Source: Erythrobacter litoralis
Lineage (GTDB): Bacteria > Pseudomonadota > Alphaproteobacteria > Sphingomonadales > Sphingomonadaceae
Direction: 5' to 3'
DNA length: 64,000 bases
Assembly (NCBI RefSeq): GCF_001719165.1
Contig: NZ_CP017057.1
Location: forward strand, 2,480,001 to 2,544,000
The notes under the pieces were generated by a model. That model saw only the letters and a list, made by a program, of their open reading frames with translations. It ran no database searches and had not been told where the DNA came from. The number at the start of each line of letters is the position of its first letter. The stretch's first letter is position 1. This document shows, one piece after another, positions 1 to 8,735 of this stretch. Both the position numbers and the translations under genes were made by a program.

Positions 1-774
1 CAGGGCCGGATCGGACAGGCGATCATCCAGCACCTGTTCCATCCCGACCCGCCCGCCGAGCGCGCCGTCCTCCTCCTCGACGACATAGCCCAGCACATGC
101 GCTGCGAGTTTTCCCTGCGGATAATGCCGGTCCTGTTCGCGCGGGGTCTCCAGCGCGACTTCGCCGAGGTCGAACACCGCGTTCGCCTCTTCGGGCAGGA
201 TGCGCCGGCGCAGATAGGCGGGCCTGCCGTTTCGCAGCAATTGCGCGGTCGCCGCCTCGTCCATTTCGGGGAAGATGGCCTTCAGCCCGGCCGCGACCCT
301 TTCCGGAGATCGCACCAGCGGGGAGCCGCCATCGTCCATCGCCCGCGGATTGAACCACAGCGCATAGGCATCGAAGGCGCGCGCCAGCGGCACGCCGTTG
401 CGGTCGGTGATCTCGCCGCGATCGGGCAGCAGCGCGGCATCGAGGCTGGTGCGCGCCGGCCCTTCGCCCGCAAGGCCGAGCCAGCCGATCCGCACCAGCG
501 CGACGCAGGCGATGAGAACGAAAAGCAGCGCGATGACCAGCAGCCGGGCGCGCGCGGTAAGCAGCAATTCCTGCCGCAGGCTAACGATCTGGCCGCGCCC
601 GGTCGGCAAAGCGGGACGCGGGTTCGGCGCCCGGGCAGGTGTCGCAGAGGGCTGCGCCGCCTGACGCGCGCCGGGCGGCGCTGGCTCGAATCCGAGCGGA
701 AGCTGGCGCTCAGCCGAACCCTTGCCGATCCCGGCCGCGAGACCGCGCCCGAGGCCGGGGGCCTGGACGTTCAT
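1..774 (-). CDS. ftsI: Penicillin-binding protein 3 / FtsI, N-terminal part (cut by window edge)
   Basis: This is the N-terminal 258 codons of a septal peptidoglycan transpeptidase; the frame is open to base 1. A proline/arginine-rich cytoplasmic tail of about 75 residues precedes one membrane segment (residues about 78-98). The start of the periplasmic PBP dimerisation domain follows, with a 'LLPDRGEITDRNG' stretch typical of class B PBPs. The catalytic SxxK serine would lie beyond the window, so activity cannot be judged. The ATG at 774 overlaps the ftsL stop as ATGA, so the two are translationally coupled. Division-cluster position supports FtsI rather than another class B PBP. The long basic N-terminus is usual in alphaproteobacteria. 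Confidence 0.93.
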   Translation of the reverse strand, partial: MNVQAPGLGRGLAAGIGKGSAERQLPLGFEPAPPGARQAAQPSATPARAPNPRPALPTGRGQIVSLRQELLLTARARLLVIALLFVLIACVALVRIGWLGLAGEGPARTSLDAALLPDRGEITDRNGVPLARAFDAYALWFNPRAMDDGGSPLVRSPERVAAGLKAIFPEMDEAATAQLLRNGRPAYLRRRILPEEANAVFDLGEVALETPREQDRHYPQGKLAAHVLGYVVEEEDGALGGRVGMEQVLDDRLSDPAL

Positions 775-1346
775 TGAGCGCTGCCTCTCGATTCGCGAAG
801 CTCGCCCATCTCCACCACGCCCTGGGCCCGCGCCGGACGGATCGGCGATGCGTCGAGCAGGAATTCCCCGAAGGCTTCGGCAAAGCGGGTCGGCGCATCT
901 GCGCTCGCCGCGGCCGCCGACGCAAGCGTGACGGGCCTGCCAGTGACGGGCGACACCATGGCGCGCGCGCCGTCATCGGCTCCATCGCCGCCTTCGACCG
1001 CGTTATCGGCGCGGGCGACGCGGATCGGCGCGGGCGCATCGGGCCCGCGCGGCTGGCCGAGGCTCGCAAGCTGGCGTTCGCCTTCGAGATACTGGTCCGC
1101 GCGCGGGGCCTCGTAGCCGAATTCGACCCTGTTCCATTCGGCCAGCTGGCGCTGGTTGGCGCGGGCCTGGAATTCGGTTTCGAGCCGCCGCGTCTCGCGC
1201 TCCAGCTGGATGATCTGGCGTTCGGCGAGCAGCACCTCGCTCTTCACCGCATGGACGCGCAGGCTCAGCAGCACGAACAGGCCGATGCACATCACCAGAA
1301 TCGCGGCCCAGCCGAGCGAGCGCATCCTGGAATGGGTGACCATCAT
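771..1346 (-). CDS. ftsL: FtsL-like cell division protein
   Basis: A 191-residue bitopic protein lies between rsmH and ftsI, the canonical place for ftsL. A short cytoplasmic start is followed by one membrane helix (about residues 12-31) and a charged heptad-like segment (about 32-65, rich in E, R, L and Q). That segment would be the periplasmic coiled coil that pairs with FtsB in the FtsQLB complex. A low-complexity Ala/Gly/Pro tail follows, longer than in E. coli FtsL (121 residues). Start and stop overlap its neighbours by 4 bases on both sides. FtsL is poorly conserved, so the assignment rests on topology and position. Confidence 0.82.
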   Translation of the reverse strand: MMVTHSRMRSLGWAAILVMCIGLFVLLSLRVHAVKSEVLLAERQIIQLERETRRLETEFQARANQRQLAEWNRVEFGYEAPRADQYLEGERQLASLGQPRGPDAPAPIRVARADNAVEGGDGADDGARAMVSPVTGRPVTLASAAAASADAPTRFAEAFGEFLLDASPIRPARAQGVVEMGELRESRGSAQ

Positions 1347-2293
1347 GATGCCTCTCCCTGGTTGATCGCGCGGGCCGGAGCATCCGTCCTGACGGCATGG
1401 CGCAGGACCGACGATCGGGCGCGCGGATTGCGCGCGATCTCGGCCTCGCTCGGGCGGATCGCCTTGGAAAGCTTTGCGAAGGTCGGCGCGGGACCGGGAA
1501 TTTCGCCGGGCAGGTGGCGCGACACCGCGCGGCCCGCGCCCGAGGCCTCCTTGAGGAAACGCTTGACGATCCGGTCCTCGAGACTGTGGAAGCTGACGAC
1601 CGCCAGCTCCCCGCCTTCGCGCAGCAGGATTTCCGCCGCAGCGAGACCGGCGGTGAGTTCGCCGAGTTCGTCGTTCACATGGATCCGCACCGCCTGAAAC
1701 GTGCGGGTTGCTGGGTCCTTCTTCTCATGCGGCTTGTGGCCCAATGCCCTGCGCACGACGCGGGCGAGGTCGCCGGTGGTTTCCAGCGGGCGCGCGGCGA
1801 CGATCGCGCGGGCGACGCGGCGCGACTGGCGCTCCTCGCCGTAGTGATAGAGCACGTCGGCGATGGCGGCTTCGTCGGCGGTGTTGAGGAAATCGGCGGC
1901 GCTTTCCCCCTCGCCGCCCATGCGCATGTCGAGCGGGCCGTCCTGCGAAAAGGCAAAGCCGCGCTCCGCCCGGTCGAGCTGCATCGAGGAGACGCCGATG
2001 TCCATGACGACCGCATCGACCTGCGGGACGCCCATCCGCTGCATTTCGGAGCGCATCTTCGAGAATCGGTGCGGGTGGAGCGAGAGGAGGCCGCCATAGC
2101 GCGCTTCCATCCACGCGCCTTCCTCGATCGCGTGCGGATCGCGGTCGAAGGCGAAGACGCGCGCCCCCGCATCGAGCAGCGCGCGCGAATAGCCGCCCGC
2201 GCCGAAGGTCGCATCGACGACCTTCATGCCGGGCACAGGCGCGACCGCGGCGACCACTTCATCGAGCAGGACGGGGATGTGAGGCGCGCTCAC
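1343..2293 (-). CDS. rsmH: 16S rRNA (cytosine-1402 N4)-methyltransferase RsmH (MraW)
   Basis: A 316-residue S-adenosylmethionine methyltransferase that modifies C1402 in the ribosomal P site. The N-terminus has '[10 protein letters not shown]', then the SAM loop '[15 protein letters not shown]' near residues 27-41, and later '[16 protein letters not shown]', all RsmH hallmarks. The C-terminal '[15 protein letters not shown]' and '[11 protein letters not shown]' blocks are also present. Length is normal for the family. It overlaps mraZ upstream and ftsL downstream by 4 bases each, as in most division clusters. Confidence 0.97.
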   Translation of the reverse strand: MSAPHIPVLLDEVVAAVAPVPGMKVVDATFGAGGYSRALLDAGARVFAFDRDPHAIEEGAWMEARYGGLLSLHPHRFSKMRSEMQRMGVPQVDAVVMDIGVSSMQLDRAERGFAFSQDGPLDMRMGGEGESAADFLNTADEAAIADVLYHYGEERQSRRVARAIVAARPLETTGDLARVVRRALGHKPHEKKDPATRTFQAVRIHVNDELGELTAGLAAAEILLREGGELAVVSFHSLEDRIVKRFLKEASGAGRAVSRHLPGEIPGPAPTFAKLSKAIRPSEAEIARNPRARSSVLRHAVRTDAPARAINQGEAS

Positions 2294-2784
2294 TTCGCGC
2301 CTCCCTTCGCCTTCGCCATCAGCGCGCGACAGGTCGCCTGCGCGCCCTTGAAGCTTGCGTCCATCCGGTCGAGCTCGGCCGGGTTCCAGACGAAGAAGAA
2401 CTTGCCCGCGCCGTGGAAATAGAGCCCGTCCTCGACCTTGCCGAGGTGCTTGAGATGGTCGGGCATGACGAAGCGGCCCGAATCGTCGAAGGGGATCTGC
2501 TCGAAGCCGAACAGCTGCTGGGCGCGCACGTCGGGGTCGAAATCGGTGAGGCCGAGGCGGATCGCGCGCTCCTCCTCCTTGTCGAGCTGTTCGTGCAGTT
2601 CATCCATGCGCGAGAGGCCGAAACCGACGAGGCAGTCATACTTGTCGTGCACCGCAAGGCAGAGCGTCCTCGCCCCGCCGGAGCTTTCCTTCACGGCCTT
2701 GCGGAAGGTCGGCGGCAGGACAAAACGACCCTTGTCGCCTGCGGGCGAAAAGGCCTGTCCGTTATATCCCGCAAAACCCGCCAC
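2290..2784 (-). CDS. mraZ: MraZ, transcriptional regulator of the division cluster
   Basis: A 164-residue protein with two AbrB-like MraZ half-domains. The hallmark DxxxR-type turns appear as '[12 protein letters not shown]' near residue 17 and '[13 protein letters not shown]' near residue 100. MraZ forms a ring-shaped oligomer, binds repeated GGG-containing boxes upstream of its own gene and regulates the dcw operon. The start is a GTG; no ATG lies between it and the conserved N-terminal strand. Arrays of GGGA/GGGT words at about 10-bp spacing occur both around this start and about 145-190 bp upstream (separate entries). Confidence 0.95.
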   Translation of the reverse strand: MAGFAGYNGQAFSPAGDKGRFVLPPTFRKAVKESSGGARTLCLAVHDKYDCLVGFGLSRMDELHEQLDKEEERAIRLGLTDFDPDVRAQQLFGFEQIPFDDSGRFVMPDHLKHLGKVEDGLYFHGAGKFFFVWNPAELDRMDASFKGAQATCRALMAKAKGGAK

Positions 2785-3097
2785 TTCCCGTGTGACCCCC
2801 TCTCGAATGCACCGTCCCCGAACACACCTTCCCCATCGCCGCCCGAGCGCGCGTTCGGGCGGCGCGCCGCGCTGAGAGCGGCGACGCGGGACAAATCGGC
2901 ATGCTTGATGGACCCCGGTAATATCCGGGAAGCATGCGGGTGAAAAGGGAATTTTGCGGGATTTCGCGGGATTACTTGGTAAACAGCTGATTTATCTCAC
3001 GTTTCTTTCCTACACCCCGCGTTCGCACGGAGACCCCCGCGAATGACTTTTGTCAACTTTGGGGCGCTCGAACCCTGAAATCCCGTCCGATTCCCGC
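2785..3097. promoter_or_regulatory. mraZ upstream region, gene-free, with helically phased GGG boxes
   Basis: No credible gene lies in this 313-base gap between mraZ and the GldG-like gene, both on minus. On the plus strand GGGA or GGGT words start at 2927, 2938, 2947, 2958 and 2968, i.e. spacings of 11, 9, 11 and 10 bp. On the minus strand, similar words cover 2767-2798 across the mraZ start (spacings 9, 10, 9). E. coli MraZ binds TGGGN repeats with a 10-bp period, so these are candidate operators. The orientation of the distal array is opposite to mraZ, and no clear -35/-10 pair was identified. Confidence 0.45.
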
Positions 3098-3997
3098 TCA
3101 TTCCCCGACCCCGCCCCGCGGTTTTCCCGCACGGTCCCCGCCCTTCCCGGAGGCGAAGGCGTAATCCACCAGCGCGCCGATCGCCGAACTGCCCTGCCCG
3201 GCTTCGGCGGCGAGGCTCTCGTGCTCGAACACGGCGGCATCGGCGAGCACGGTGACGCTCCCCTCGCCCACCCGACACCGGGCGAGCGCGCGGGACGCGG
3301 CGAAGGTGCAGCCATCCTCCCGCCCCCGGAGCGCGCGCACCTCGCCCGCCAGCGCGAGCGGGATCGTCCCGCCTTCATGGGAAGCGAAGCGCGGGCCGCT
3401 TTCCTGCGTCTCGTCATAGACGATCTGGAGTCCCCAGCGCTCGACCACCGGCGGGATCAGCGCCACGCTGTTGGGATGACGCGGATCGCCGAGAGGCAGG
3501 TCGTATTCGCCGGTCAGCATCGGATCGAGCACCAAGAGCAGCCGCCCACCCGCCTTCACCCATTCGTCGAGCGCGACATTGTCGGCCGGCGACAGGGCGC
3601 GCGGCTGGATCACCGCGAGCCGATCGAGCCCTTCGAGCGGATCGACCGGCGGGTCCCCGGGCACCAGGCCGATCGTGGGCGAAAGCGTGTCGAGCGGGAC
3701 GAGCGCGTGGCCCTTTTCCAGCGCGCGGCGCTGCCAGGGTACCTCGCCTTGCCCGCGCGCCATCGCCTTCACGTCGATGCCGAGCGGGCGATAGAGTGGA
3801 AGCCCCGTATGAAGGCCCAGGCGGGGGCGCTCGCCGGGAGCGGATGGCGGTGCCGTCGGGAGCGCGGGCTGGCCGTCAGACCGGACCGCAGGCGGATCGC
3901 CGGGCAGCAACAGGCGCGGCAAGAGCAGCGCGAGACCGATGACGAGAAGGACGGCGAGGCCGCCGGTAATGAGGGCGCGGGCGGGCCGGGGCGACAC
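3098..3997 (-). CDS. GldG-like (ABC-type uncharacterised transport domain) membrane-anchored protein
   Basis: A 299-residue protein with one N-terminal membrane anchor (about residues 9-30) and a large non-cytoplasmic domain. The segment 'LDRLAVIQPRALSPADNVAL' followed by 'WVKAGGRLLLVLDP' resembles the GldG/PF09822 family, which normally partners an ABC exporter in gliding-type or polysaccharide systems. No ATPase or permease is adjacent here. The start is a GTG with no obvious Shine-Dalgarno, so the true start may differ. It lies 43 bases downstream of a small membrane protein gene on the same strand. The family call is by motif only. Confidence 0.55.
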   Translation of the reverse strand: MSPRPARALITGGLAVLLVIGLALLLPRLLLPGDPPAVRSDGQPALPTAPPSAPGERPRLGLHTGLPLYRPLGIDVKAMARGQGEVPWQRRALEKGHALVPLDTLSPTIGLVPGDPPVDPLEGLDRLAVIQPRALSPADNVALDEWVKAGGRLLLVLDPMLTGEYDLPLGDPRHPNSVALIPPVVERWGLQIVYDETQESGPRFASHEGGTIPLALAGEVRALRGREDGCTFAASRALARCRVGEGSVTVLADAAVFEHESLAAEAGQGSSAIGALVDYAFASGKGGDRAGKPRGGVGE

Positions 3998-4040
3998 GGG
4001 GGCGGGGGCTAGCGCGGCTTGCGGGACGAGGCAGCGCCCA

Positions 4041-4478
4041 TCAGTCGGGGCCGCCCGGCTGCCCCTGCCCGGCGCGCGGGCCCGCCGAGGCGGGCGGGTT
4101 GAGGGCGGCCGGACCGTTCAACGGCGCGGGCCCGGCCTGCGAATGCGGCTCGGGCTCGGCGGCGGGCTGGGGGTCGGGCTCGGTCGGCGGGACGACGCCC
4201 GCATCGGCAAGCGGATCGCGCTGTGTGGGCACGGCGGTCGGCTCGGTCGTGGGCGCGGCATCGGGCACGGCGGATTCCTCGACGAGATCGGCCTGGCTCC
4301 CGATGATGCTCGCAAGGCCCACCAGCAGGATCATCGCACAGATCCCGAACACACCGATCTGGAGCCGCTGCATCGCTTCGGTGCGCGTGCCGCCGAGCGG
4401 CGCGCCTTCGGGCGCGCCCTCGCGGGCGTCTTCGCCCGTGCCGGCCGGTTCCATCGCGAAGAGCCTGCGTGCTTTCAT
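4041..4478 (-). CDS. Hypothetical proline-rich membrane protein
   Basis: A 145-residue protein that I do not recognise. A basic N-terminus and acidic linker are followed by one membrane helix (about residues 39-62). A long Pro/Ala/Glu-rich, probably unstructured C-terminal tail follows. It starts 9 bases after the cysK stop and is probably co-transcribed with it. The GldG-like gene follows it. No enzymatic motif is visible. Confidence 0.6.
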   Translation of the reverse strand: MKARRLFAMEPAGTGEDAREGAPEGAPLGGTRTEAMQRLQIGVFGICAMILLVGLASIIGSQADLVEESAVPDAAPTTEPTAVPTQRDPLADAGVVPPTEPDPQPAAEPEPHSQAGPAPLNGPAALNPPASAGPRAGQGQPGGPD

Positions 4479-4487
4479 CGCCCGATC

Positions 4488-5513
4488 CTAGCGCGCCGCA
4501 TCGCCGCGTTCCAGCCAGTCGAACACCGGCAGGCCCTTCGAACGCAGCCATTCGGCGTTGTAGAGCGTCGAGAGATAGCGAAAACCGGTGTCGCACAGGA
4601 TCGTCGCGACCTGCGGGTTCTCGCGCCCTTCGGAGACGAGCTGGCGGCCGAGTTCGATCGCGCCCGCGACATTGATGCCCGAGGACAGGCCGAGACAAAG
4701 CCCTTCCCCGCGCAGCAGGCGCTCGACCCAGACAAGGCCTTCCTCGTCGGAAATGCGGAACTGCGTGTCGATCGGCGCGCCTTCGAGATTGGCGGTGATC
4801 CGGCCCTGCCCGATCCCCTCGGCAACCGAAGAGCCTTCGGCCTTCAGCTCGCCATGCGCGAAATAGTTGTACAGCGCCGCGCCATGCGGATCGGTCAGAG
4901 CGATGCGGATTTCGGAGTTCTTCTCCTTCAGACCCATGCCGACGCCCGCGATCGTCCCGCCGGTCCCCGCGGCGCAGGTGAAGCCGTCGATCCGCCCTTC
5001 GGTCTGGTGCCACAGCTCCTGTGCGGTGCCTTCGATATGGGCCTTGCGGTTGGCGATGTTGTCGAACTGCCCGGCCCAGATCGCGCCTTCCGTCTCTTCC
5101 GCCATCCGGCGCGAGACGTGCTGGAAATGGTTGGGATCGGCGTATTTGGTCGGGGGAACGAGGACCAGCTCGGCGCCGAGCGCACGCAGCGTGTCCATCT
5201 TCTCCTTCGACTGGTTGTCCGGCATCACGATCACGGTCCTGTAGCCGAGCGCGTTGGCCACGAGCGCGATGCCGATGCCGGTATTGCCCGCCGTGCCCTC
5301 GATCACTGTCCCGGCGGGTCTGAGCTCGCCGCGCTCCTCGGCATCGCGGATCATCCAGAGCGCCGCGCGATCCTTTACACTGGAGCCGGGATTGGCGAAT
5401 TCGCACTTGCCCCAGATGTCGCAGCCGGCCGCCTCGCTCGGCCCGGAAAGCCGGACGAGCGGGGTGTTGCCGATAAGCGAGAGCGTGTCGCCGATGGGCG
5501 CCGTGATATTCAT
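4488..5513 (-). CDS. cysK: Cysteine synthase A (O-acetylserine sulfhydrylase)
   Basis: A 341-residue fold-type II pyridoxal-phosphate enzyme that makes L-cysteine from O-acetylserine and sulfide. The PLP lysine is K47 in 'NPGSSVKDRAA'. The substrate loop 'GTAGNTG' spans residues about 73-79 and the phosphate-binding 'GTGGT' loop lies near residue 180. It is somewhat longer than E. coli CysK (323), as in the longer alphaproteobacterial form. Cystathionine beta-synthase is excluded by the lack of a heme or CBS domain. It is the first of three minus-strand genes reaching to 3098. Confidence 0.95.
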   Translation of the reverse strand: MNITAPIGDTLSLIGNTPLVRLSGPSEAAGCDIWGKCEFANPGSSVKDRAALWMIRDAEERGELRPAGTVIEGTAGNTGIGIALVANALGYRTVIVMPDNQSKEKMDTLRALGAELVLVPPTKYADPNHFQHVSRRMAEETEGAIWAGQFDNIANRKAHIEGTAQELWHQTEGRIDGFTCAAGTGGTIAGVGMGLKEKNSEIRIALTDPHGAALYNYFAHGELKAEGSSVAEGIGQGRITANLEGAPIDTQFRISDEEGLVWVERLLRGEGLCLGLSSGINVAGAIELGRQLVSEGRENPQVATILCDTGFRYLSTLYNAEWLRSKGLPVFDWLERGDAAR

Positions 5514-5555
5514 GGGTTACGAACTAGGGCGGGATCGTCCCGCCCGCAACCAGGA

Positions 5556-5873
5556 TCAGTCTTCGGGAGCGATCGTGACCTTGAGCCCGTCAAGCGCGTC
5601 GGTGAACGGGATCTGGCACGACAGGCGCGAGGTTTCGGTGCGGTGATCCGAACTTTCGAGCAGGTCATCCTCGTCCTCGCTCATCGCCGGGAGCTTGTCC
5701 ATCGCGGCCGGATCGACATGGATGTGGCAGGTCGCGCACGAACAGCATCCGCCGCACAGCGCCAGCAATTCGTCGAAGCCGTTGTCGCGGATGGCTTCCA
5801 TCACCGTCAGACCGTCCTCGACGTCGATTTCGCTCGTTTCGCCTTCGCGATTGGTGACGACCAGCTTGGGCAT
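5556..5873 (-). CDS. 2Fe-2S ferredoxin, adrenodoxin/ISC type
   Basis: A 105-residue ferredoxin. The cluster cysteines follow the adrenodoxin pattern C-x5-C-x2-C in '[15 protein letters not shown]' near residues 38-48, with the fourth cysteine in 'SRLSCQIPF' near residue 86. The start at 5873 was chosen over an upstream in-frame codon because the family N-terminus '[11 protein letters not shown]' begins there and an AGGAGA ribosome site precedes it. Proteins of this kind donate electrons to cytochromes P450 or to Fe-S cluster assembly. The neighbours do not show which applies here. Confidence 0.92.
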   Translation of the reverse strand: MPKLVVTNREGETSEIDVEDGLTVMEAIRDNGFDELLALCGGCCSCATCHIHVDPAAMDKLPAMSEDEDDLLESSDHRTETSRLSCQIPFTDALDGLKVTIAPED

Positions 5874-6000
5874 GGGCTTTCGTTCTCCTGCCGTTCGAAA
5901 GGTTGCGCGCAAGGACTTGCGCTGTTCGGGAAACTCGCGGGCTGCTAGGCGAGTTTCCCGCGCGAGGCAAGTTAGGGGATTTGAGAGTGGGCGAGCCGCG

Positions 6001-6618
6001 ATGGGGCTGACCGAAGGGCAATTGCGCGCCGCGCTGGACGAGGTTGCGGCACGGGACGAACGGGTCGCGCGCGAGCTGAGCCGGGTCGGCTATCCCGCCC
6101 CGCGCATACGGCCGCGCGGTTTCCGAACGCTGCTGCGCACGATCGTCGGCCAGCAGGTCTCGGTCGCGGCGGCGAGTTCGATGTGGGCGAAACTCGAGGC
6201 TGAACTGGGCGAGGATTTCGCGCCCGAAACACTGCTGGCACGCGATTTCGACACGCTTCGTGCCTGCGGCCTGTCGCGCCAGAAACAGGGCTATGCACGC
6301 TCGCTATGCGAATTGATCGAGGCGGGCGCAATCGATCTTCATGCCCTGCCCGAAGGCGACGAGGAGGCGATCGCGCTGCTCAGCGAGGTGAAGGGCATCG
6401 GGCGCTGGTCGGCGGAGATATACCTTCTGTTCGCGGAAGGCCGCCCCGATATCTGGCCCGCCGGCGACCTTGCCGTGCAGGAAGGCGTGCGGCGGCTCGC
6501 AGGCATGGATGAACGGCCCAAGGAGAAGGAGACGCGCGCTCTGGCCGAACCGTGGGCACCGCATCGCGGGGCAATGGCGATCTTCACCTGGCACTTCTAC
6601 GCCGATCCCGCGCTGTAG
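6001..6618 (+). CDS. DNA-3-methyladenine glycosylase II-like (HhH-GPD)
   Basis: A 205-residue base-excision repair glycosylase of the helix-hairpin-helix GPD superfamily, AlkA-like. It has '[15 protein letters not shown]' near residue 48, the hairpin '[18 protein letters not shown]' at about 127-144 and the catalytic aspartate D156 in 'GDLAVQ'. There is no iron-sulfur loop, so it is not Nth or MutY. It would remove alkylated bases such as 3-methyladenine. The start ATG is the first residue of the conserved region; the longer open frame upstream runs antisense to the ferredoxin gene and was rejected. Confidence 0.9.
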   Translation: MGLTEGQLRAALDEVAARDERVARELSRVGYPAPRIRPRGFRTLLRTIVGQQVSVAAASSMWAKLEAELGEDFAPETLLARDFDTLRACGLSRQKQGYARSLCELIEAGAIDLHALPEGDEEAIALLSEVKGIGRWSAEIYLLFAEGRPDIWPAGDLAVQEGVRRLAGMDERPKEKETRALAEPWAPHRGAMAIFTWHFYADPAL

Positions 6619-6700
6619 CGCGCCTGTCGAAACCGCCTCTGGCAATCGGGCGCATGGGGCATACATGGCCCGGTGAGCATAACGACAAAAGGGAGAGACC

Positions 6701-8656
6701 ATGCCTGCTGCCGATAGTTTTCCGATCATCCCGCGCGATGCGCTGTTCGGCAACCCCACCCGCGCGCAGGGCAAGATCAGCCCCGACGCGAAGTGGCTCT
6801 CCTGGCTTGCCCCTCACGAAGGCGTGCTCAACATCTGGCTCGCCCCGGCGCACGATCCGGACAAGGCGCGGGTGATGACGAAAGCGACCGCGCGCCCGAT
6901 CCGCCAGCATTTCTGGCCGGGCGATGCAAAGAGCCTGCTTTATGTCCAGGACAAGGACGGGGACGAGAATTTCCTGCTCTACCGGATCGACCTCGAAACC
7001 GGCGAGCAGACGACGCTGACCCCGTTCGAGAACACGCGCGTCCAGGTCGTCGGCGCATCGGAGACGATCAAGGACCGGATCCTTGTGGGGCTCAACAACC
7101 GCGATCCGCAGTTCCACGACGTATACCTGCTCGATCTCAACACGGGCGCGCTCACGCTGTTCTACGAGAACAATTCCTTCGCCGGCTTCATGGCCGACGA
7201 CACGCTTACGCTGCGCATGGCGATGCGCCAGAACGAGGCAGGCGGGACCGACTATTTCCGGGTGACGGAAGGCGAAGTCGAGGACGAGCCATTCGAGACG
7301 ACCGCGATGGAGGATTCGCTCACCACCGGGCCTGCCGGCTACACCACCGACGGGTCGCTGCTCTACTGGCTCGACAGCCGCGGGCGCAACACCGCTGCGC
7401 TCTATGCGCAGGACACGGCGACGGGCGATCGCACGCTCATCGCCGAAGACGACAAGGCCGATATCGGCGGCACGATCCGCCACCAGCAGACCGGCGAGGT
7501 GCAGGCCTATTCGGTCGATTACCTCACGACCCAGTGGACCGCGATCGATCCCGCGATCGGCGCGGCGCTCGACTGGCTGGGCGGAAGGCTCGAAGGCGAT
7601 TTCGGAATTTCCAGCCGCACCGACGACGACCGGACATGGATCGTTTGGAACGACCCGCTGACCGCGCCGAGCGCGACCTACATCTTCGACCGCGATGCAG
7701 AAACGCTGACGGCGTTCTACGTCTCGCGCCCCGAACTGGAAGGCTCGCCGCTGCAGCCGATGCATCCGCTCGAGATCGCCAGCCGGGACGGACTTACCCT
7801 GCCCTCCTATCTCACGCTCCCGCCAGGCAGCGATGACGATGGCGACGGCCGTCCGGAAAACCCGGTGCCGATGGTGCTGCTGGTTCATGGCGGACCCTGG
7901 GCGCGCGACAGCTACGGCTTCAACGCGGCACACCAGATGCTCGCCAATCGCGGCTACGCGCTGCTTTCGGTCAATTTCCGCGGCTCGACCGGCTTCGGCA
8001 AGGACTTTATCAACGCCAGCAACAAGCAATGGGGTCTGAAAATGCACGACGACCTCATCGATGCGGTCGAATGGGCCATCGAAGAGGGCATCGCCGCCAG
8101 GGACAAGGTCGCGATAATGGGCGGCTCCTATGGCGGCTATGCGACTCTGGCGGGCCTCGCCTTCACGCCCGACGTGTTCGCCTGCGGGGTCGATATCGTC
8201 GGGCCTTCAAACCTCGAAACGCTGCTTTCGACCATCCCGCCCTACTGGGCGCCGATGGTGAAGATCTTCCACGAGCGCATGGGCAATCCCGATACCGAGG
8301 AGGGCCTTGCCCTGCTCAAGGCGGCGAGCCCGCTCTACAAGGCCGACCGGATCACCAAGCCGCTGCTGATCGCGCAAGGGGCGAACGATCCGCGCGTCAA
8401 GCAGGCCGAAAGCGACCAGATCGTCGGCGCGATGAAGGAGGCGGGCATTCCCGTCACCTATGTCCTCTATCCCGACGAGGGGCATGGCTTTGCCCGGCCG
8501 GAGAACTCGATCGCCTTCTTTGCGCTTGCCGAGAATTTCCTCGCCCAATGCCTCGGCGGACGGGCCGAGCCGCTGGGCGATGTGCTCAAGCCTTCGACCG
8601 CCGAGATCGTCGAGGGCGAGGGGTACGTGAAAGGCCTTGCGGGCGTGCCTGGCTGA
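6701..8656 (+). CDS. S9 family prolyl oligopeptidase-like peptidase (cytosolic)
   Basis: A 651-residue serine peptidase: an N-terminal beta-propeller (about residues 20-370) and a C-terminal alpha/beta hydrolase domain. The nucleophile is S476 in 'GGSYGGY'; the acid is in 'QGANDPRVK' and the histidine in 'DEGHGF'. It resembles dipeptidyl aminopeptidase/acylaminoacyl-peptidase (COG1506). No signal peptide is seen, unlike the second S9 peptidase at 61784-63787. A GGGAGAG ribosome site precedes the ATG. It probably trims short intracellular peptides. Confidence 0.93.
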   Translation: MPAADSFPIIPRDALFGNPTRAQGKISPDAKWLSWLAPHEGVLNIWLAPAHDPDKARVMTKATARPIRQHFWPGDAKSLLYVQDKDGDENFLLYRIDLETGEQTTLTPFENTRVQVVGASETIKDRILVGLNNRDPQFHDVYLLDLNTGALTLFYENNSFAGFMADDTLTLRMAMRQNEAGGTDYFRVTEGEVEDEPFETTAMEDSLTTGPAGYTTDGSLLYWLDSRGRNTAALYAQDTATGDRTLIAEDDKADIGGTIRHQQTGEVQAYSVDYLTTQWTAIDPAIGAALDWLGGRLEGDFGISSRTDDDRTWIVWNDPLTAPSATYIFDRDAETLTAFYVSRPELEGSPLQPMHPLEIASRDGLTLPSYLTLPPGSDDDGDGRPENPVPMVLLVHGGPWARDSYGFNAAHQMLANRGYALLSVNFRGSTGFGKDFINASNKQWGLKMHDDLIDAVEWAIEEGIAARDKVAIMGGSYGGYATLAGLAFTPDVFACGVDIVGPSNLETLLSTIPPYWAPMVKIFHERMGNPDTEEGLALLKAASPLYKADRITKPLLIAQGANDPRVKQAESDQIVGAMKEAGIPVTYVLYPDEGHGFARPENSIAFFALAENFLAQCLGGRAEPLGDVLKPSTAEIVEGEGYVKGLAGVPG

Positions 8657-8735
8657 ACCGGGCTCAACCCTGCTGACAAAGCCTCCCGGTCCTTCTAGAC
8701 AGTTGCAAAACGCAATTCATGGGAGAGGGACCCTA

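Noticed and set aside
3939..5948. A 669-residue open frame on plus
   Set aside because: It is antisense to cysK, the ferredoxin gene and their neighbours.
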